64,000 bases of DNA from an uncultured Oscillospiraceae bacterium (GTDB lineage Bacteria > Bacillota > Clostridia > Oscillospirales > Acutalibacteraceae). The notes under the pieces were generated by a model, which did not search any database, was not told the DNA's origin, and saw only the letters and a list, made by a program, of their open reading frames with translations. The stretch lies in contig CABQLY010000008.1 of the NCBI GenBank assembly GCA_902465155.1, positions 16,581 to 80,580 of the forward strand. The letters run 5' to 3'. The position numbers and the translations under genes are program-made. Positions 1 through 7,982 of the stretch are shown one piece after another; the stretch's first letter is position 1, and each line of letters starts with the position of its first letter.

Positions 1-1062
1 CACGAGCGTATGCGGCACCACACCATTGACCCTTTAAACCCCAAAAGCTTTGAGCTTGTCTGCTCGTTAATAAACCAATATCTGCCGCTGTTTCGATCCG
101 GCTATTTTAATATCTGCTGCGACGAAACCTTTGATTTGGCCCGCGGCAAAAACGCGGGAAAAGACGCCGGCCGACTTTACTGCTACTTTGTAAACAAATT
201 AATTCAATATGTTGCCCAAAAGGGCAAAAAGGTAATGATGTGGGGCGACATTGCCCTGCGCCACCGGGAAGCTTTAAAAAACATTCCCCAAAGCACCCTG
301 TTTTTAAATTGGGACTACGGCCCCGACCCGCTGCAGCAAAATGTAACAACCGTTAAAAACAGCGGTTTTCAGCAAATTGTTTGCCCCGGAACCTCGGCCT
401 GGGCACGGCTGATTGAAAACCCGCAAATTGCCGTACCCAACATTTTAAAAATGGCCGATTACGGCCGGCAGGCCGGCGCATTAGGGCTGCTGAACACCAA
501 TTGGGGCGATTACGGCCACCCGGCACCCTTTGCGTGCAGCCTGTTTGGCACCTGCGTTGGCGCCAGCGCCGCCTGGAACGCCGAAACCGCCGTAGACGCC
601 AATTTTGAACAGGCCGTTTCGCTGCTGGTTTACCAAACAAAAACCAACCTTGTGCCCTTAATTTTTGCCGTTTCGGCCGCGCAGAACACCGCTGCTTGGG
701 GCCAATTTTTTAACTGGGCGCAAACCCGCTCCTCTGCAGAATTTCAATCAACCGCCGAGGAAATAGAAGGCTCGGTGCAGGCCTTAGAGCAGGCCCTTTT
801 AACCCTGCAAGGCTTAACCGGGCAGGGCAAAAACGCCGTTTTGCAGCGCCTAACCACGGCGGCCGAGGGCATTTTGCTGTTAAACAAGGCCGCCTTACGG
901 CTAAAAAACAACCAACCAACCGCGCCGCTAAAGCCCCAGGCTCAAAGCTTTTTGGCCGCCTACCGCGCCCAGTGGCTGGAGGAATGTAAAAGCAGCGAGC
1001 TAAACGAAATTGAGCAATTTATTTTAAACATTTTTACCCCCCAACCTACCCCTAAAATTTAA
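1..1062 (+). CDS. Glycoside hydrolase family 20-like beta-N-acetylhexosaminidase, C-terminal part (5'-truncated by window)
   Basis: The reading frame is open to base 1 (His-Glu-Arg before the first Met at 10), so the true start lies outside the window. GH20 enzymes remove terminal beta-linked GlcNAc/GalNAc using an adjacent Asp-Glu pair. Here CCDET (Asp-Glu at 121-126) follows a strand ending YFNIC, as in that family, and is followed by a (beta/alpha)8-like stretch with VMMWGDIA, LFLNWDYG and NTNWGDYGH. The last third is helical and resembles the C-terminal tail of these enzymes. No signal peptide can be judged because the N-terminus is missing. The next gene starts 93 bases downstream and is unrelated. 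Family assignment is by motif; substrate is not shown by the sequence. Confidence 0.72.
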   Translation, partial: HERMRHHTIDPLNPKSFELVCSLINQYLPLFRSGYFNICCDETFDLARGKNAGKDAGRLYCYFVNKLIQYVAQKGKKVMMWGDIALRHREALKNIPQSTLFLNWDYGPDPLQQNVTTVKNSGFQQIVCPGTSAWARLIENPQIAVPNILKMADYGRQAGALGLLNTNWGDYGHPAPFACSLFGTCVGASAAWNAETAVDANFEQAVSLLVYQTKTNLVPLIFAVSAAQNTAAWGQFFNWAQTRSSAEFQSTAEEIEGSVQALEQALLTLQGLTGQGKNAVLQRLTTAAEGILLLNKAALRLKNNQPTAPLKPQAQSFLAAYRAQWLEECKSSELNEIEQFILNIFTPQPTPKI

Positions 1063-1155
1063 GCCGCGTTGGCTGCGCCGCCGGCATTTTGGCCGCCCGC
1101 GCGTTTTGCCAAAGCAGCATAAAAGCCAAAGCAGAATAAGAAAGGAAGAAGCCCT

Positions 1156-1815
1156 GTGACCCAATTACCGCGAAATATGCCGCTTTATGACAATTCTCAC
1201 GAATTTAACATTATGCGAAACCTGTACGCTGCCGCCGCTAAGCAGCTAACCTTAAAATTTGAGGTTTTAAACAGCGAGTTTAATGTTTTATACGCGCGCA
1301 ACCCCATTCACCATGTTGAAAGCCGGGTAAAAACCTTTAACAGCATTTTGGCAAAGCTGGCCAAAAAGGGGCTGCCCGTTACGGTAGATTCGGCCATGAA
1401 AAATGTTAACGACATTGCCGGGGTGCGGGTGGTGTGCCATTACATTGACGATGTTTACCGCGTGGCGGAGATGTTAGAGCGCCAGACCGACTTAGAAATT
1501 GTAAAACGGCAGGATTATATTAAAGCCCCAAACTACAACGGCTACCGCTCTTTACATTTAGATATTAAAGTGCCCGTTTACCTTTCTAACACCACCGAAT
1601 ATGTTATTGCCGAAATTCAAATTCGCACCATTGCCATGGATTTTTGGGCCAGCTTAGAACACGATATTCGCTACAAAGCCGATAAATCGCGCTTGCCGGT
1701 TGGCATTAACGAGGAAATGCTGGAATGTGCCGGAAAAATTGCTGAAATTGACCGCCAAATGCAGGATATGTACAAACGCATTAAAGCGGCCGAGGAACAC
1801 CCGGAAAACAGCTAA
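1156..1815 (+). CDS. relQ: Small alarmone synthetase, RelQ/YjbM-type GTP pyrophosphokinase
   Basis: This 219-aa protein makes (p)ppGpp from ATP and GTP/GDP as a single-domain cytosolic synthetase. It shows the RelA/SpoT synthetase core: the VESRVKTFNSI region, DIAGVRVVCHYIDDVYRVA, the substrate segment IKAPNYNGYRSLHLD and EIQIRTIAMDFWASLEHDIRYK. There is no hydrolase (HD), TGS or ACT domain, and the length matches RelQ proteins (about 210-220 aa). The start is GTG at 1156, preceded by AAAGGAAG about 8 bases upstream; the next Met is inside the conserved N-terminus. Transcription probably ends in the hairpins at 1824-1904. Confident on family; RelQ rather than RelP is judged by length and C-terminus. 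Confidence 0.9.
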   Translation: MTQLPRNMPLYDNSHEFNIMRNLYAAAAKQLTLKFEVLNSEFNVLYARNPIHHVESRVKTFNSILAKLAKKGLPVTVDSAMKNVNDIAGVRVVCHYIDDVYRVAEMLERQTDLEIVKRQDYIKAPNYNGYRSLHLDIKVPVYLSNTTEYVIAEIQIRTIAMDFWASLEHDIRYKADKSRLPVGINEEMLECAGKIAEIDRQMQDMYKRIKAAEEHPENS

Positions 1816-1823
1816 AAAACCGC

Positions 1824-1904
1824 AGCCGCCCCGGTTAACCGGGGCGGCTTGCGCAATAGCCGTAAGGCTTTTTTGCCGGCCCGCGTTTTAAAACGCGGGC
1901 CGGC
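1824..1904 (+). terminator. Three stacked terminator-like hairpins downstream of relQ
   Basis: Seen directly: a hairpin at 1824-1847 (GCCGCCCCGG, loop TTAA, exact complement), a short stem AGCC-GTAA-GGCT followed by six T (1857-1874), and a perfect 30-bp palindrome at 1875-1904 (arm GCCGGCCCGCGTTTT). The middle element is the best Rho-independent terminator for relQ. Confidence 0.75.
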
Positions 1905-2006
1905 TTGTTTGCTTTAAACCTTGTAAAAGCACCAACGCCGGCAAAAGCCGGTGCAGCATTAAGCGCTGCAGGCCCGCAAAACCGGGCTGCATATTTTTGC
2001 CAAGGC

Positions 2007-2189
2007 TTATTTTAAAAGGTGCGCGGTAATAACGGTGCAGCTGCCGGCGTTTACCGTTAGCCTTACCTGCCCGCTTTCGCAGTACCAGTTTTTGCCCCGG
2101 CGGTAAATGCGGCACTTGGGGCTTAAAACAAGTTGCCTGCAATATTCAACAGCGTCACAAAAATCCCCCAACCTTAAGTTCCTTTTCAT
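2007..2189 (-). CDS. Possible small protein of unknown function (60 aa)
   Basis: A 60-aa frame starting MKRNLRLGDF and containing two spaced Cys. The pattern of a charged N-terminus, DFCDAVEYC helix and short strands faintly recalls HPr-like small proteins, but the histidine site is absent and I do not claim homology. No convincing ribosome binding site precedes the ATG. It lies 84 bases downstream of the 565-aa membrane protein gene on the same strand, so it could be the last gene of that transcript. A competing 84-aa frame overlaps it at 1888-2142 and looks less protein-like. May not be real. Confidence 0.3.
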   Translation of the reverse strand: MKRNLRLGDFCDAVEYCRQLVLSPKCRIYRRGKNWYCESGQVRLTVNAGSCTVITAHLLK

Positions 2190-2273
2190 TCGCTGTGCGC
2201 CAAGCTTTGTGGTATGCAGCTTTTAATCTGTTTTTTAACGGCTCGTTTTCTAACACGGCGCCGTCCCCTTATT

Positions 2274-3971
2274 TTATTTGTTTTTTGCCAAAGCGTAAAC
2301 CAGCGCCATGCCCCCGCCAAAGCCAAAAAAGCAAAAGGCAAAAATAGTGCCCCACGGCATTTGCGCCAGCATTTCCGGCACGCTGCCCACCCCAAAGGCA
2401 ACCAGCGTAACAAGGCTGCAAAGCAAAAGGTAAAAAGCAAGATTTAAAATTGCAAAGCACAGGCCGCTCAACACAAAAATAAGCAAAAATTCTGTTACTG
2501 TAAGACCGTTTAAACCAATTTTGCTTTTTTCAGCCCTTGTAAGCGATTTGCACTCGGCCCGCTTTGCGGCAATGGCGGCAAAGTAATCGGCCGGTTCTGC
2601 GTCAAACTCCTCCTGCCAGGTAACGGTTTTAAACAGGCGCTTACCCTTTGCGTTAAAGCAGCAGGAAAAAGCATTGTTAACACGGTTATTCTTTTTTAAA
2701 AAAGCCGTTGCGCTTATAAACTGAATTTGCAGCTTTTGGTAAAACACATTTTCAGTACAATAAACAAAGTGCTGTGCCGCCCTTTTAGGGCCAACAAAAT
2801 AGCTTTGGTTGTAGCTTTCTACCAGCCCTAAGCCCTTTATTACCCCCGTTTTGCAAAAAAACGGGTAACTGCCCTTGTAGCCCAAAGCGTGCAACCTTTC
2901 GGTAATTTGCTGCCTTGTTTGTTCTAAAGCCGGGCCGGAGTAAAACGCCGTTTGATCAAAATAGTCCTGCTGCGATTCGCTGATTTTTAAATAAATCTCC
3001 TGCCACAGCGGCTCACATTCTGCGGCATTCAGCCGCCAAATTAATTTTTCAAAAGCGGTCGCTCTTTTGGGCGCTTTTAAAAGCTGCTGTTCCGCTTTTT
3101 TTAAAGCACGGCAAGCCTTTTTTAAAAAATGCCTTTCGGCGTACTGCTTTAAAACGGCAAAATTTTTAGGGACGTTTTCCAACCAAACATTGGCGGTTAA
3201 AGCAGCCAGCTCGTTTAGCAGCGGCAGCAAAGCCCGCTCTTTGGCGTTAAAATACTGCGGCCCTAACTCGTTTTTTGCTAAAAGATCTATGGCAATTTGC
3301 GAAAGCGTCTCCCACGGGGTAAACAAAAAAGGTTGTTGCTGTGCTTTAAAAAGCTGTATTTTAACGGTTGCCGCACTAAAATAAATTTCAAGCTCGGTTT
3401 CAACATCCGTTTCAAAATTCAAGGCGGTGCAAGCAAGCTGATATCCGTTTGGCAAGCAAACAACTTTGGCGTTAAAAAAGCCAAGAGCAGCCACATTTTT
3501 ACAAAGGTACAATTGATGAAGCTGCTCCCGGTTTTTTATTTCGCCATTTAGCTGCAGCACCAGCTCTTTTTTGTAGGCGGGGCTGTTTTCCAAAACTAAA
3601 ACAAGCTCACCCGGGCGCCGCAAGGTTTCAACAACAGGGGGCTCCAATTCAAATATCTGCAAAAATGCGCTTTTTACCTCGGCCGAAACGGCTTTGGTAT
3701 TTTTCTTAAAAAGCTGCTGTTGCTCCTTTTCCCGCTTTTGTTCGGCCCGGTAACACGCAAATAAAAGGGGAAGGATTTCGCTTTCGGCAACAAACGGTAC
3801 CCCGTTTAACAAGCCGTAAAGCCGCAATTGCTTTTTAGCCCAACGCAGCGCCTTTTTTTTCAGCCGCTTGGTAGCCGTTTTGGGGCTGTAATTAAATTTT
3901 TCTATTAGTTCCGCACACAACGCAGAATATATTTCAAGGTTGGCTGCAGCAACCGTTGTAAGGTCTGCCAT
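2274..3971 (-). CDS. Unrecognised 565-aa protein with C-terminal membrane segments
   Basis: I do not recognise this protein. About the first 475 residues are soluble, Lys/Leu/Ala-rich and helical, with a basic N-terminal stretch (TKRLKKKALRWAKKQLR near residues 33-50) and central beta-rich parts. About residues 485-560 hold two or three hydrophobic segments, suggesting a membrane anchor at the C-terminus with the bulk in the cytoplasm; there is no signal peptide. The start ATG at 3971 follows a GGGGG ribosome binding site about 9 bases upstream. It is separated from rpmA by the terminator at 3994-4023, so it probably has its own promoter. The long uninterrupted frame with the neighbours' codon style supports a real gene. 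Confidence 0.75.
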   Translation of the reverse strand: MADLTTVAAANLEIYSALCAELIEKFNYSPKTATKRLKKKALRWAKKQLRLYGLLNGVPFVAESEILPLLFACYRAEQKREKEQQQLFKKNTKAVSAEVKSAFLQIFELEPPVVETLRRPGELVLVLENSPAYKKELVLQLNGEIKNREQLHQLYLCKNVAALGFFNAKVVCLPNGYQLACTALNFETDVETELEIYFSAATVKIQLFKAQQQPFLFTPWETLSQIAIDLLAKNELGPQYFNAKERALLPLLNELAALTANVWLENVPKNFAVLKQYAERHFLKKACRALKKAEQQLLKAPKRATAFEKLIWRLNAAECEPLWQEIYLKISESQQDYFDQTAFYSGPALEQTRQQITERLHALGYKGSYPFFCKTGVIKGLGLVESYNQSYFVGPKRAAQHFVYCTENVFYQKLQIQFISATAFLKKNNRVNNAFSCCFNAKGKRLFKTVTWQEEFDAEPADYFAAIAAKRAECKSLTRAEKSKIGLNGLTVTEFLLIFVLSGLCFAILNLAFYLLLCSLVTLVAFGVGSVPEMLAQMPWGTIFAFCFFGFGGGMALVYALAKNK

Positions 3972-3993
3972 AACATCTACCCCCTTTTAAAAC

Positions 3994-4023
3994 AAAAATA
4001 AGCCCCACCAAACGGCAGGGCTT
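3994..4023 (-). terminator. Rho-independent terminator of the rplU-prp-rpmA operon
   Basis: A 10-bp stem (4000-4009 with 4014-4023, two G-T wobbles) with a 4-base loop, followed on the minus strand by a run of five T (3994-3998). It lies just after the rpmA stop. Confidence 0.8.
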
Positions 4024-4036
4024 TGTAAAAATTAAA

Positions 4037-4315
4037 TTATTCCGCAACAATGCTAACCATTTTGCGGTCGCGGCCTAAGCGCTCAAACTTAACCTTGCCG
4101 TCTTTTAAAGCAAACAAAGTGTCATCAGAGCCAATGCCAACATTGTTACCCGGATGAAAATGGGTGCCACGCTGCCGAACAAGAATGTTGCCGGCCAAAA
4201 CAAACTGACCGTCGCCACGCTTAACGCCTAAGCGTTTCGATTCGCTGTCGCGGCCGTTTTTGGTAGAACCCATACCTTTTTTATGCGCAAAAAGTTGAAT
4301 ATTTACCTGTAACAT
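4037..4315 (-). CDS. rpmA: 50S ribosomal protein L27 (precursor with N-terminal extension)
   Basis: L27 sits at the peptidyl-transferase centre of the 50S subunit. The 92-aa product has the characteristic HKKGMGSTKNGRDSESKRLG opening and FHPGNNVGIGSDDTLFAL core. The first nine residues, MLQVNIQLF, form the Firmicutes-type extension that must be removed by the Prp protease at the F/A-H junction before L27 can work. The prp gene is directly upstream (6 bases between prp stop and rpmA start). The operon order rplU-prp-rpmA is the standard Firmicutes arrangement. Confidence 0.97.
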   Translation of the reverse strand: MLQVNIQLFAHKKGMGSTKNGRDSESKRLGVKRGDGQFVLAGNILVRQRGTHFHPGNNVGIGSDDTLFALKDGKVKFERLGRDRKMVSIVAE

Positions 4316-4321
4316 TTTAAT

Positions 4322-4639
4322 TTACACCTCCGAATAAACGGTAATTGAGCCCTTGTACTGCTGTGCTAATTGCTCGCAATGCAGGCGAAAGCCTTTTAAA
4401 ACCACCTGTGCTTTTTCAAAATCGGTAAGCAATTTAACTTGCATTTTACCGCTTTGCACCTTGGCGTTAAGCTGCAAACCTAAAACCTCGCTTAGCGTGT
4501 TGGCCGCCATGTATGCCGCGGAGGAAATTGCCGCGCACACCAGCCGACCGTTTTCATCGTTTGCGGATTGGGTTGCGTGCCCGCTTATCAAAAAGCCGGT
4601 AAGCTGCCCGCCGGAGCAATAAAACCGAACAGTTGTCAT
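4322..4639 (-). CDS. prp: Ribosomal-processing cysteine protease Prp
   Basis: Prp cleaves the N-terminal extension of L27. The 105-aa protein shows the family hallmarks: GFLISGHAT with the catalytic His (about residue 21) and LVCAAISSAAYMAAN with the catalytic Cys (about residue 34), then a C-terminal alpha/beta half. It lies between rplU (6-base gap) and rpmA in one operon, matching the cleavable extension visible in the L27 precursor. Confidence 0.93.
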   Translation of the reverse strand: MTTVRFYCSGGQLTGFLISGHATQSANDENGRLVCAAISSAAYMAANTLSEVLGLQLNAKVQSGKMQVKLLTDFEKAQVVLKGFRLHCEQLAQQYKGSITVYSEV

Positions 4640-4645
4640 ACCAAA

Positions 4646-4966
4646 TTATTTTGCAAGGGCAATGTTTTCAATTTGAACCTTTGTGTAGGGCTGTCTGTGG
4701 CCTAATTTTCTGGAGCTGCTCTTTTTAGGTTTGTAGGTGAAAACCGTAATTTTCTTACCCTTACCGTTTTTCAGAACCTTTCCGGAAACTACTGCACCTT
4801 CAACATAGGGCTTGCCTACGGTTAAAGCGCCGTCTTCGTTGGAAACTGCAATAACCTTTTCAAACTGAATGCTTTCTTCCTCAGCTGCGTTCAGCTTTTC
4901 TACAAAAAGAACATCCCCGTTTTGAACACGGTACTGCTTTCCGCCGGTTTCAATAATAGCGTACAT
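4646..4966 (-). CDS. rplU: 50S ribosomal protein L21
   Basis: L21 binds 23S rRNA in the large subunit. The protein begins MYAIIETGGKQYRVQ and ends with the conserved KPKKSSSRKLGHRQPYTKVQI-type tail. A longer frame reaches 5017, but the family start is the ATG at 4966, which has AGGTG 8 bases upstream; the extra 17 residues would lie in the leader. Length is 106 aa, usual for L21. Codon use (GAA, GTT, GCA, AAC) is that of a highly expressed gene. First gene of rplU-prp-rpmA, driven by the promoter at 5054-5082. Confidence 0.96.
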   Translation of the reverse strand: MYAIIETGGKQYRVQNGDVLFVEKLNAAEEESIQFEKVIAVSNEDGALTVGKPYVEGAVVSGKVLKNGKGKKITVFTYKPKKSSSRKLGHRQPYTKVQIENIALAK

Positions 4967-5050
4967 TGGTGGCACCTGCCTTAATAAAAAGTCTCGCTGC
5001 TTTTGGGGGCGCTGCAAAAAGGGCGCACTTAACCCACGGCATGCGGCTTA
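4967..5050 (-). promoter_or_regulatory. Candidate ribosomal protein L21 leader RNA
   Basis: The roughly 80-base untranslated leader between the promoter and rplU contains CCGCATGCCGTGGGTT followed by GTGCGCCC, resembling the CCGCATG/CGCGC elements I recall from Firmicutes L21 leaders upstream of rplU. By position and motif it is likely an autoregulatory structure. I could not fold or search it. Confidence 0.45.
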
Positions 5051-5053
5051 AAT

Positions 5054-5082
5054 AGTTTACCATTTTTAAAAGTAAAAGTCAA
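5054..5082 (-). promoter_or_regulatory. Sigma-A promoter of rplU operon
   Basis: Minus strand: TTGACT (5077-5082), 17-bp spacer, TAAACT (5054-5059). Points into the rplU leader. Confidence 0.75.
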
Positions 5083-5217
5083 GCCCTTTTGCAATAAAAT
5101 AAGCAATTTTTTAAACGGCTTTGGGTAAAACGGCTTTTTTGGCGCTAAAAACGGCAGCCACACTTTTAAATAGTTTAGTTTTTTCCTGAAATCCCCTTCT
5201 CTTTTAATTTATTTTAG

Positions 5218-5246
5218 TTGCAATTGTTAACAAATTGTGATATAAT
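5218..5246 (+). promoter_or_regulatory. Sigma-A promoter of brnQ
   Basis: TTGCAA (5218-5223), exact 17-bp spacer, TATAAT (5241-5246) with an extended TGA just upstream of the -10. One of five promoters in the window with TTGCAA as -35. Confidence 0.75.
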
Positions 5247-5252
5247 TTTTTG

Positions 5253-5292
5253 GTAACGCGTTGGCTACCAACCATTTACACCTGTGCGTTAC
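5253..5292 (+). promoter_or_regulatory. Structured leader RNA before brnQ
   Basis: Seen: an outer 7-bp stem GTAACGC (5253-5259) with GCGTTAC (5286-5292) enclosing a 5-bp hairpin GTTGG/CCAAC (5260-5264 with 5268-5272) directly stacked on it. It begins within a few bases of the expected transcription start. Not a T-box or other leader that I recognise; function unknown. Confidence 0.4.
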
Positions 5293-5323
5293 ACTAATTT
5301 TTTGTAAAGTTGAAGGGAAGCAA

Positions 5324-6694
5324 ATGAAAAAACGATTAAATGTATCAGAGACCTTTGCCGTTGGCAGTATGCTGTTCGGCCTGTTTTTTGGTGCGGGGAA
5401 TTTAATTTTCCCGGTATTTATGGGGCAATCGGCCGGCTCGCAGGTTTGGCCGGCTGTAATTGGCTTTATTATTACCGGCGTTGGCGTGCCGCTGCTGGGC
5501 GTTGTAGCCATGGGCATGAGCCGAAGCGAAAGCCTGCTGCAAATGAGCAGCCGGGTAAGCCACGGCTACGGTATGTTTTTTACCTGCGCGCTGTACTTAA
5601 CCATTGGCCCGTTTTTTGCCATTCCGCGCTGCGCCTCTACCTCCTTTTCGGTTGGCATAAAGCCCATGCTGCAAAACGAGGGCACCGCCAGCTGGCTTAT
5701 TTGGATTTTTGCCTTTTTGTTTTTTGCCGCTGTTTTGTGGTTCTCACTAAAGCCGGGCAAAATTTTAACCTGGGTAGGCAAGCTGCTTACCCCGCTGTTC
5801 CTTTTAAGCCTGGCGCTGTTAATTGTTACCGCCTTAATAAACCCCATTGGCTCTACCGCAACGGTTGCCCCGCAGCCAGCCTACCAAAGCGGCGCCTTTT
5901 TTAAAGGCTTTATTGAGGGCTACAACACCATGGACGCTTTAGCCAGCTTAGCCTTTGGCATTGTTGTTATTACCACCATTCGCGAGCTTGGCGTAGAAAA
6001 GCCGGAGCACATTGCCGGCAACACCCTGCGTTCCGGCCTTTTTGGCTGTTTTATTATGGCTGTTATTTACATTATGCTGGCCGTTGTTGGCGCGCAAAGC
6101 CGCGTAGCCTACCCCCTTTCGGAGGACGGCGGTGCCGCCTTAAACCTAATTGCAACACACTACTTTAAAGGCGTTGGCGGCATTGTGCTGGCCGTTATTG
6201 TAACCTTGGCCTGCTTAAAAACCGCCGTAGGGCTAATTACCAGCTGCGGCGAAATGTTTTGCAAGCTGTTCCCGAACGGGCCAAGCTACAAGGCCTGGGC
6301 CATTGGGTTTTGCGTACTTTCCTTCTTTATTTCTACCATTGGCTTAAACGCTATTATTGCCTGGTCGCTGCCGGTATTAATGTTCTTATACCCCTTAGCT
6401 ATTACCATTATTTTGCTGGCGCTGTTTGGCAAGCTGTTTTTGCACGACAAAGCGGTTTACATTAGCGTTACCGCCTTTACCCTGGTTTCGGCCTTGTTTG
6501 ACCTTATTGCAGCCCTGCCTTACGGGTTGCCGGAAGTTCCGGTTTTAAGCACCTTAAACCGCTTAGGCTCCCACCTGCCACTTAACAGCCTTGGCCTTGG
6601 TTGGGTTTGCCCTGCAGCCGCCGGGTTGGTTGTTGGTGTAGTGATTCACCTGTTCCGCCGCAAGGGGTTAAAGCAAGCCGCACAGGCCGAATAA
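5324..6694 (+). CDS. brnQ: Branched-chain amino acid transporter BrnQ (LIVCS family)
   Basis: A 456-aa integral membrane protein with about 12 hydrophobic segments that imports Leu/Ile/Val by Na+ or H+ symport. Family marks include FGLFFGAGNLIFPVFMG near the N-terminus, LTIGPFFAIPRCASTSFSVG and GYNTMDALASLAFGIVV. The frame extends to 5261, but the ATG at 5324 has GAAGGGAAG about 6 bases upstream and matches family starts; the upstream part overlaps the structured leader. Monocistronic: own promoter at 5218 and strong terminator at 6937. Confidence 0.94.
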   Translation: MKKRLNVSETFAVGSMLFGLFFGAGNLIFPVFMGQSAGSQVWPAVIGFIITGVGVPLLGVVAMGMSRSESLLQMSSRVSHGYGMFFTCALYLTIGPFFAIPRCASTSFSVGIKPMLQNEGTASWLIWIFAFLFFAAVLWFSLKPGKILTWVGKLLTPLFLLSLALLIVTALINPIGSTATVAPQPAYQSGAFFKGFIEGYNTMDALASLAFGIVVITTIRELGVEKPEHIAGNTLRSGLFGCFIMAVIYIMLAVVGAQSRVAYPLSEDGGAALNLIATHYFKGVGGIVLAVIVTLACLKTAVGLITSCGEMFCKLFPNGPSYKAWAIGFCVLSFFISTIGLNAIIAWSLPVLMFLYPLAITIILLALFGKLFLHDKAVYISVTAFTLVSALFDLIAALPYGLPEVPVLSTLNRLGSHLPLNSLGLGWVCPAAAGLVVGVVIHLFRRKGLKQAAQAE

Positions 6695-6936
6695 ACCGGG
6701 TTTAAAGAATTTTAAGCTAAACCCTTTAGGTTTTTAAGCCCCGAATTTTAAGCCTTTATTTTTAAATTTTGTTCATTAAATTTTGTTAAAGCCCAGCCGT
6801 TGCTTAACGCTTAAAACAAGGCGGTTCATTTGCCCCGTTTAACGCGCCTCGGCCGGGCTTTAGCTTTACCTTAACCTAAGCCGGCAAAAGCCAACCCCAA
6901 ACCGCGTTTGGCGCAGGCTTAAAAACGCAACCGGCA
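6695..6936. other. brnQ to terminator spacer, no gene seen
   Basis: AT-rich spacer with runs of TTTTAA and a loose inverted match (AAAGCCC near 6788 with GGGCTTT near 6858). I see no coding frame, promoter or RNA gene here. Confidence 0.4.
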
Positions 6937-6978
6937 AACGCCCCGGTGTTCCTAAAGCTGGAACATCGGGGCGTTTTT
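6937..6978 (+). terminator. Terminator downstream of brnQ
   Basis: 16-bp stem (6937-6952 with 6960-6975, one G-T pair), 7-base loop, then TTTTT on the plus strand. It lies between convergent brnQ and rnpB; the T run favours the brnQ direction. Confidence 0.8.
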
Positions 6979-7009
6979 GGCTGTTTTTACAGCAAATCTA
7001 TTTTATTAT

Positions 7010-7387
7010 TGAGTAGGTCTGTAAGCCGGGTTCTGTCGTGAACGGTTATCTATCTTGGCTGTTGATTGCTCAATACAGCTCCAGCCACCTTTCAAAGCAC
7101 GCCGGGCCGGCGTATTGCTTTACTTGGTGTTGCTTCGGATAGGGTTTACAGGAGCGCGCAGTTACCTGCGCGTTCGGTGAGCTCTTACCTCGCCTTTCCA
7201 CCCTTACCGTGCGGGGCCGCGCCAAAACGGCGCAGTCAATGGCCAAAGCCAAAGCCCGCAAAACGGCGGTATATCTCTGTTGCACTTGCCCTGGGGTCGC
7301 CCCCGGCGGCCGTTAGCCGTTATCCTGCCCTGTGAAGCCCGGACTTTCCTCATGCTGCACGCAGCACGCAACCGTTCAACCTACTCA
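7010..7387 (-). ncRNA. rnpB: RNase P RNA
   Basis: Catalytic RNA that matures tRNA 5' ends. On the minus strand the 5' part has the invariant GAGGAAAGTCCGGGC and the 3' end has ACAGAACCCGGCTTA. The ends pair as helix P1 (TGAGTAGGT at 7379-7387 with ACCTACTCA at 7010-7018), which fixes the limits to about 378 bases. It starts only about 12 bases after the nrdR stop codon on the same strand, so it is either cotranscribed with nrdR or driven from a promoter inside the nrdR 3' end. Frames called on either strand inside it are not genes. Confidence 0.97.
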
Positions 7388-7398
7388 AAAATAAACAA

Positions 7399-7854
7399 TT
7401 ATTTAGAGGAGAGCAGCTTGTTCAGCTCTGTCATAAAAGTGCCAATATCTTTAAACTGGCGGTAAACCGAGGCAAAACGAACATAGGCAACCTCGTCAAT
7501 GTCCTTTAGGCCGTCCATAACCAGCTCCCCAATGCGCTCGCTGGAAACCTCGCGGTCCAGTGAGTTTTGCAGCGAAAGCTCAATACCATCTATCAGCTTT
7601 TCCAAATCCTCTAACGAAACGGGGCGTTTTTCACACGCGCGCAGCAAGCCGTTCAGCAGCTTTTCACGGTTAAAGACCTCGCGGGATTTATCTTTTTTAA
7701 TCACAATAATCGGTAAGCTTTCAATCACCTCGTAAGTGGTAAACCGCTTTTGGCAGTTTAAGCACTCGCGGCGGCGGCGAATTCGCTCGCCCTCGTCGGT
7801 GGGGCGGGAGTCAATAACCTTGCTTTCCTCGTAAGAGCAAAAGGGGCACTTCAT
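7399..7854 (-). CDS. nrdR: Transcriptional repressor NrdR
   Basis: NrdR senses ATP/dATP and represses ribonucleotide reductase genes. The 151-aa protein has the N-terminal zinc ribbon (CPFC at residues 3-6, CLNC near 31-34, followed by QKRFTTYE) and an ATP-cone with VIKKDKSREVFNREKLLNGLLRAC. The start is ATG 7854, with GAAAGGAG 8 bases upstream; the upstream extension to 7905 lacks conservation. Length is typical. Directly upstream of rnpB. Confidence 0.97.
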   Translation of the reverse strand: MKCPFCSYEESKVIDSRPTDEGERIRRRRECLNCQKRFTTYEVIESLPIIVIKKDKSREVFNREKLLNGLLRACEKRPVSLEDLEKLIDGIELSLQNSLDREVSSERIGELVMDGLKDIDEVAYVRFASVYRQFKDIGTFMTELNKLLSSK

Positions 7855-7982
7855 GCACAGTTCTCCTTTCAAAATACATGCGGCATTACCGGCCGAATAC
7901 AGCAAGCAATTTTCAGCGGCTGGCTTTGTTTTTAAGCGCCGGCCAATTGTTGGCCCTTTGCCTTAGCATTAGCCGCTGTTTT

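Noticed and set aside
1888..2142. 84-aa minus-strand frame
   Set aside because: It overlaps the perfect palindrome and several small hairpins and lacks a ribosome site; the 60-aa frame at 2007-2189 is the better, though weak, candidate.
7066..7335. Frames on both strands near 7.1-7.4 kb
   Set aside because: They fall inside RNase P RNA, which is certain from its conserved blocks.
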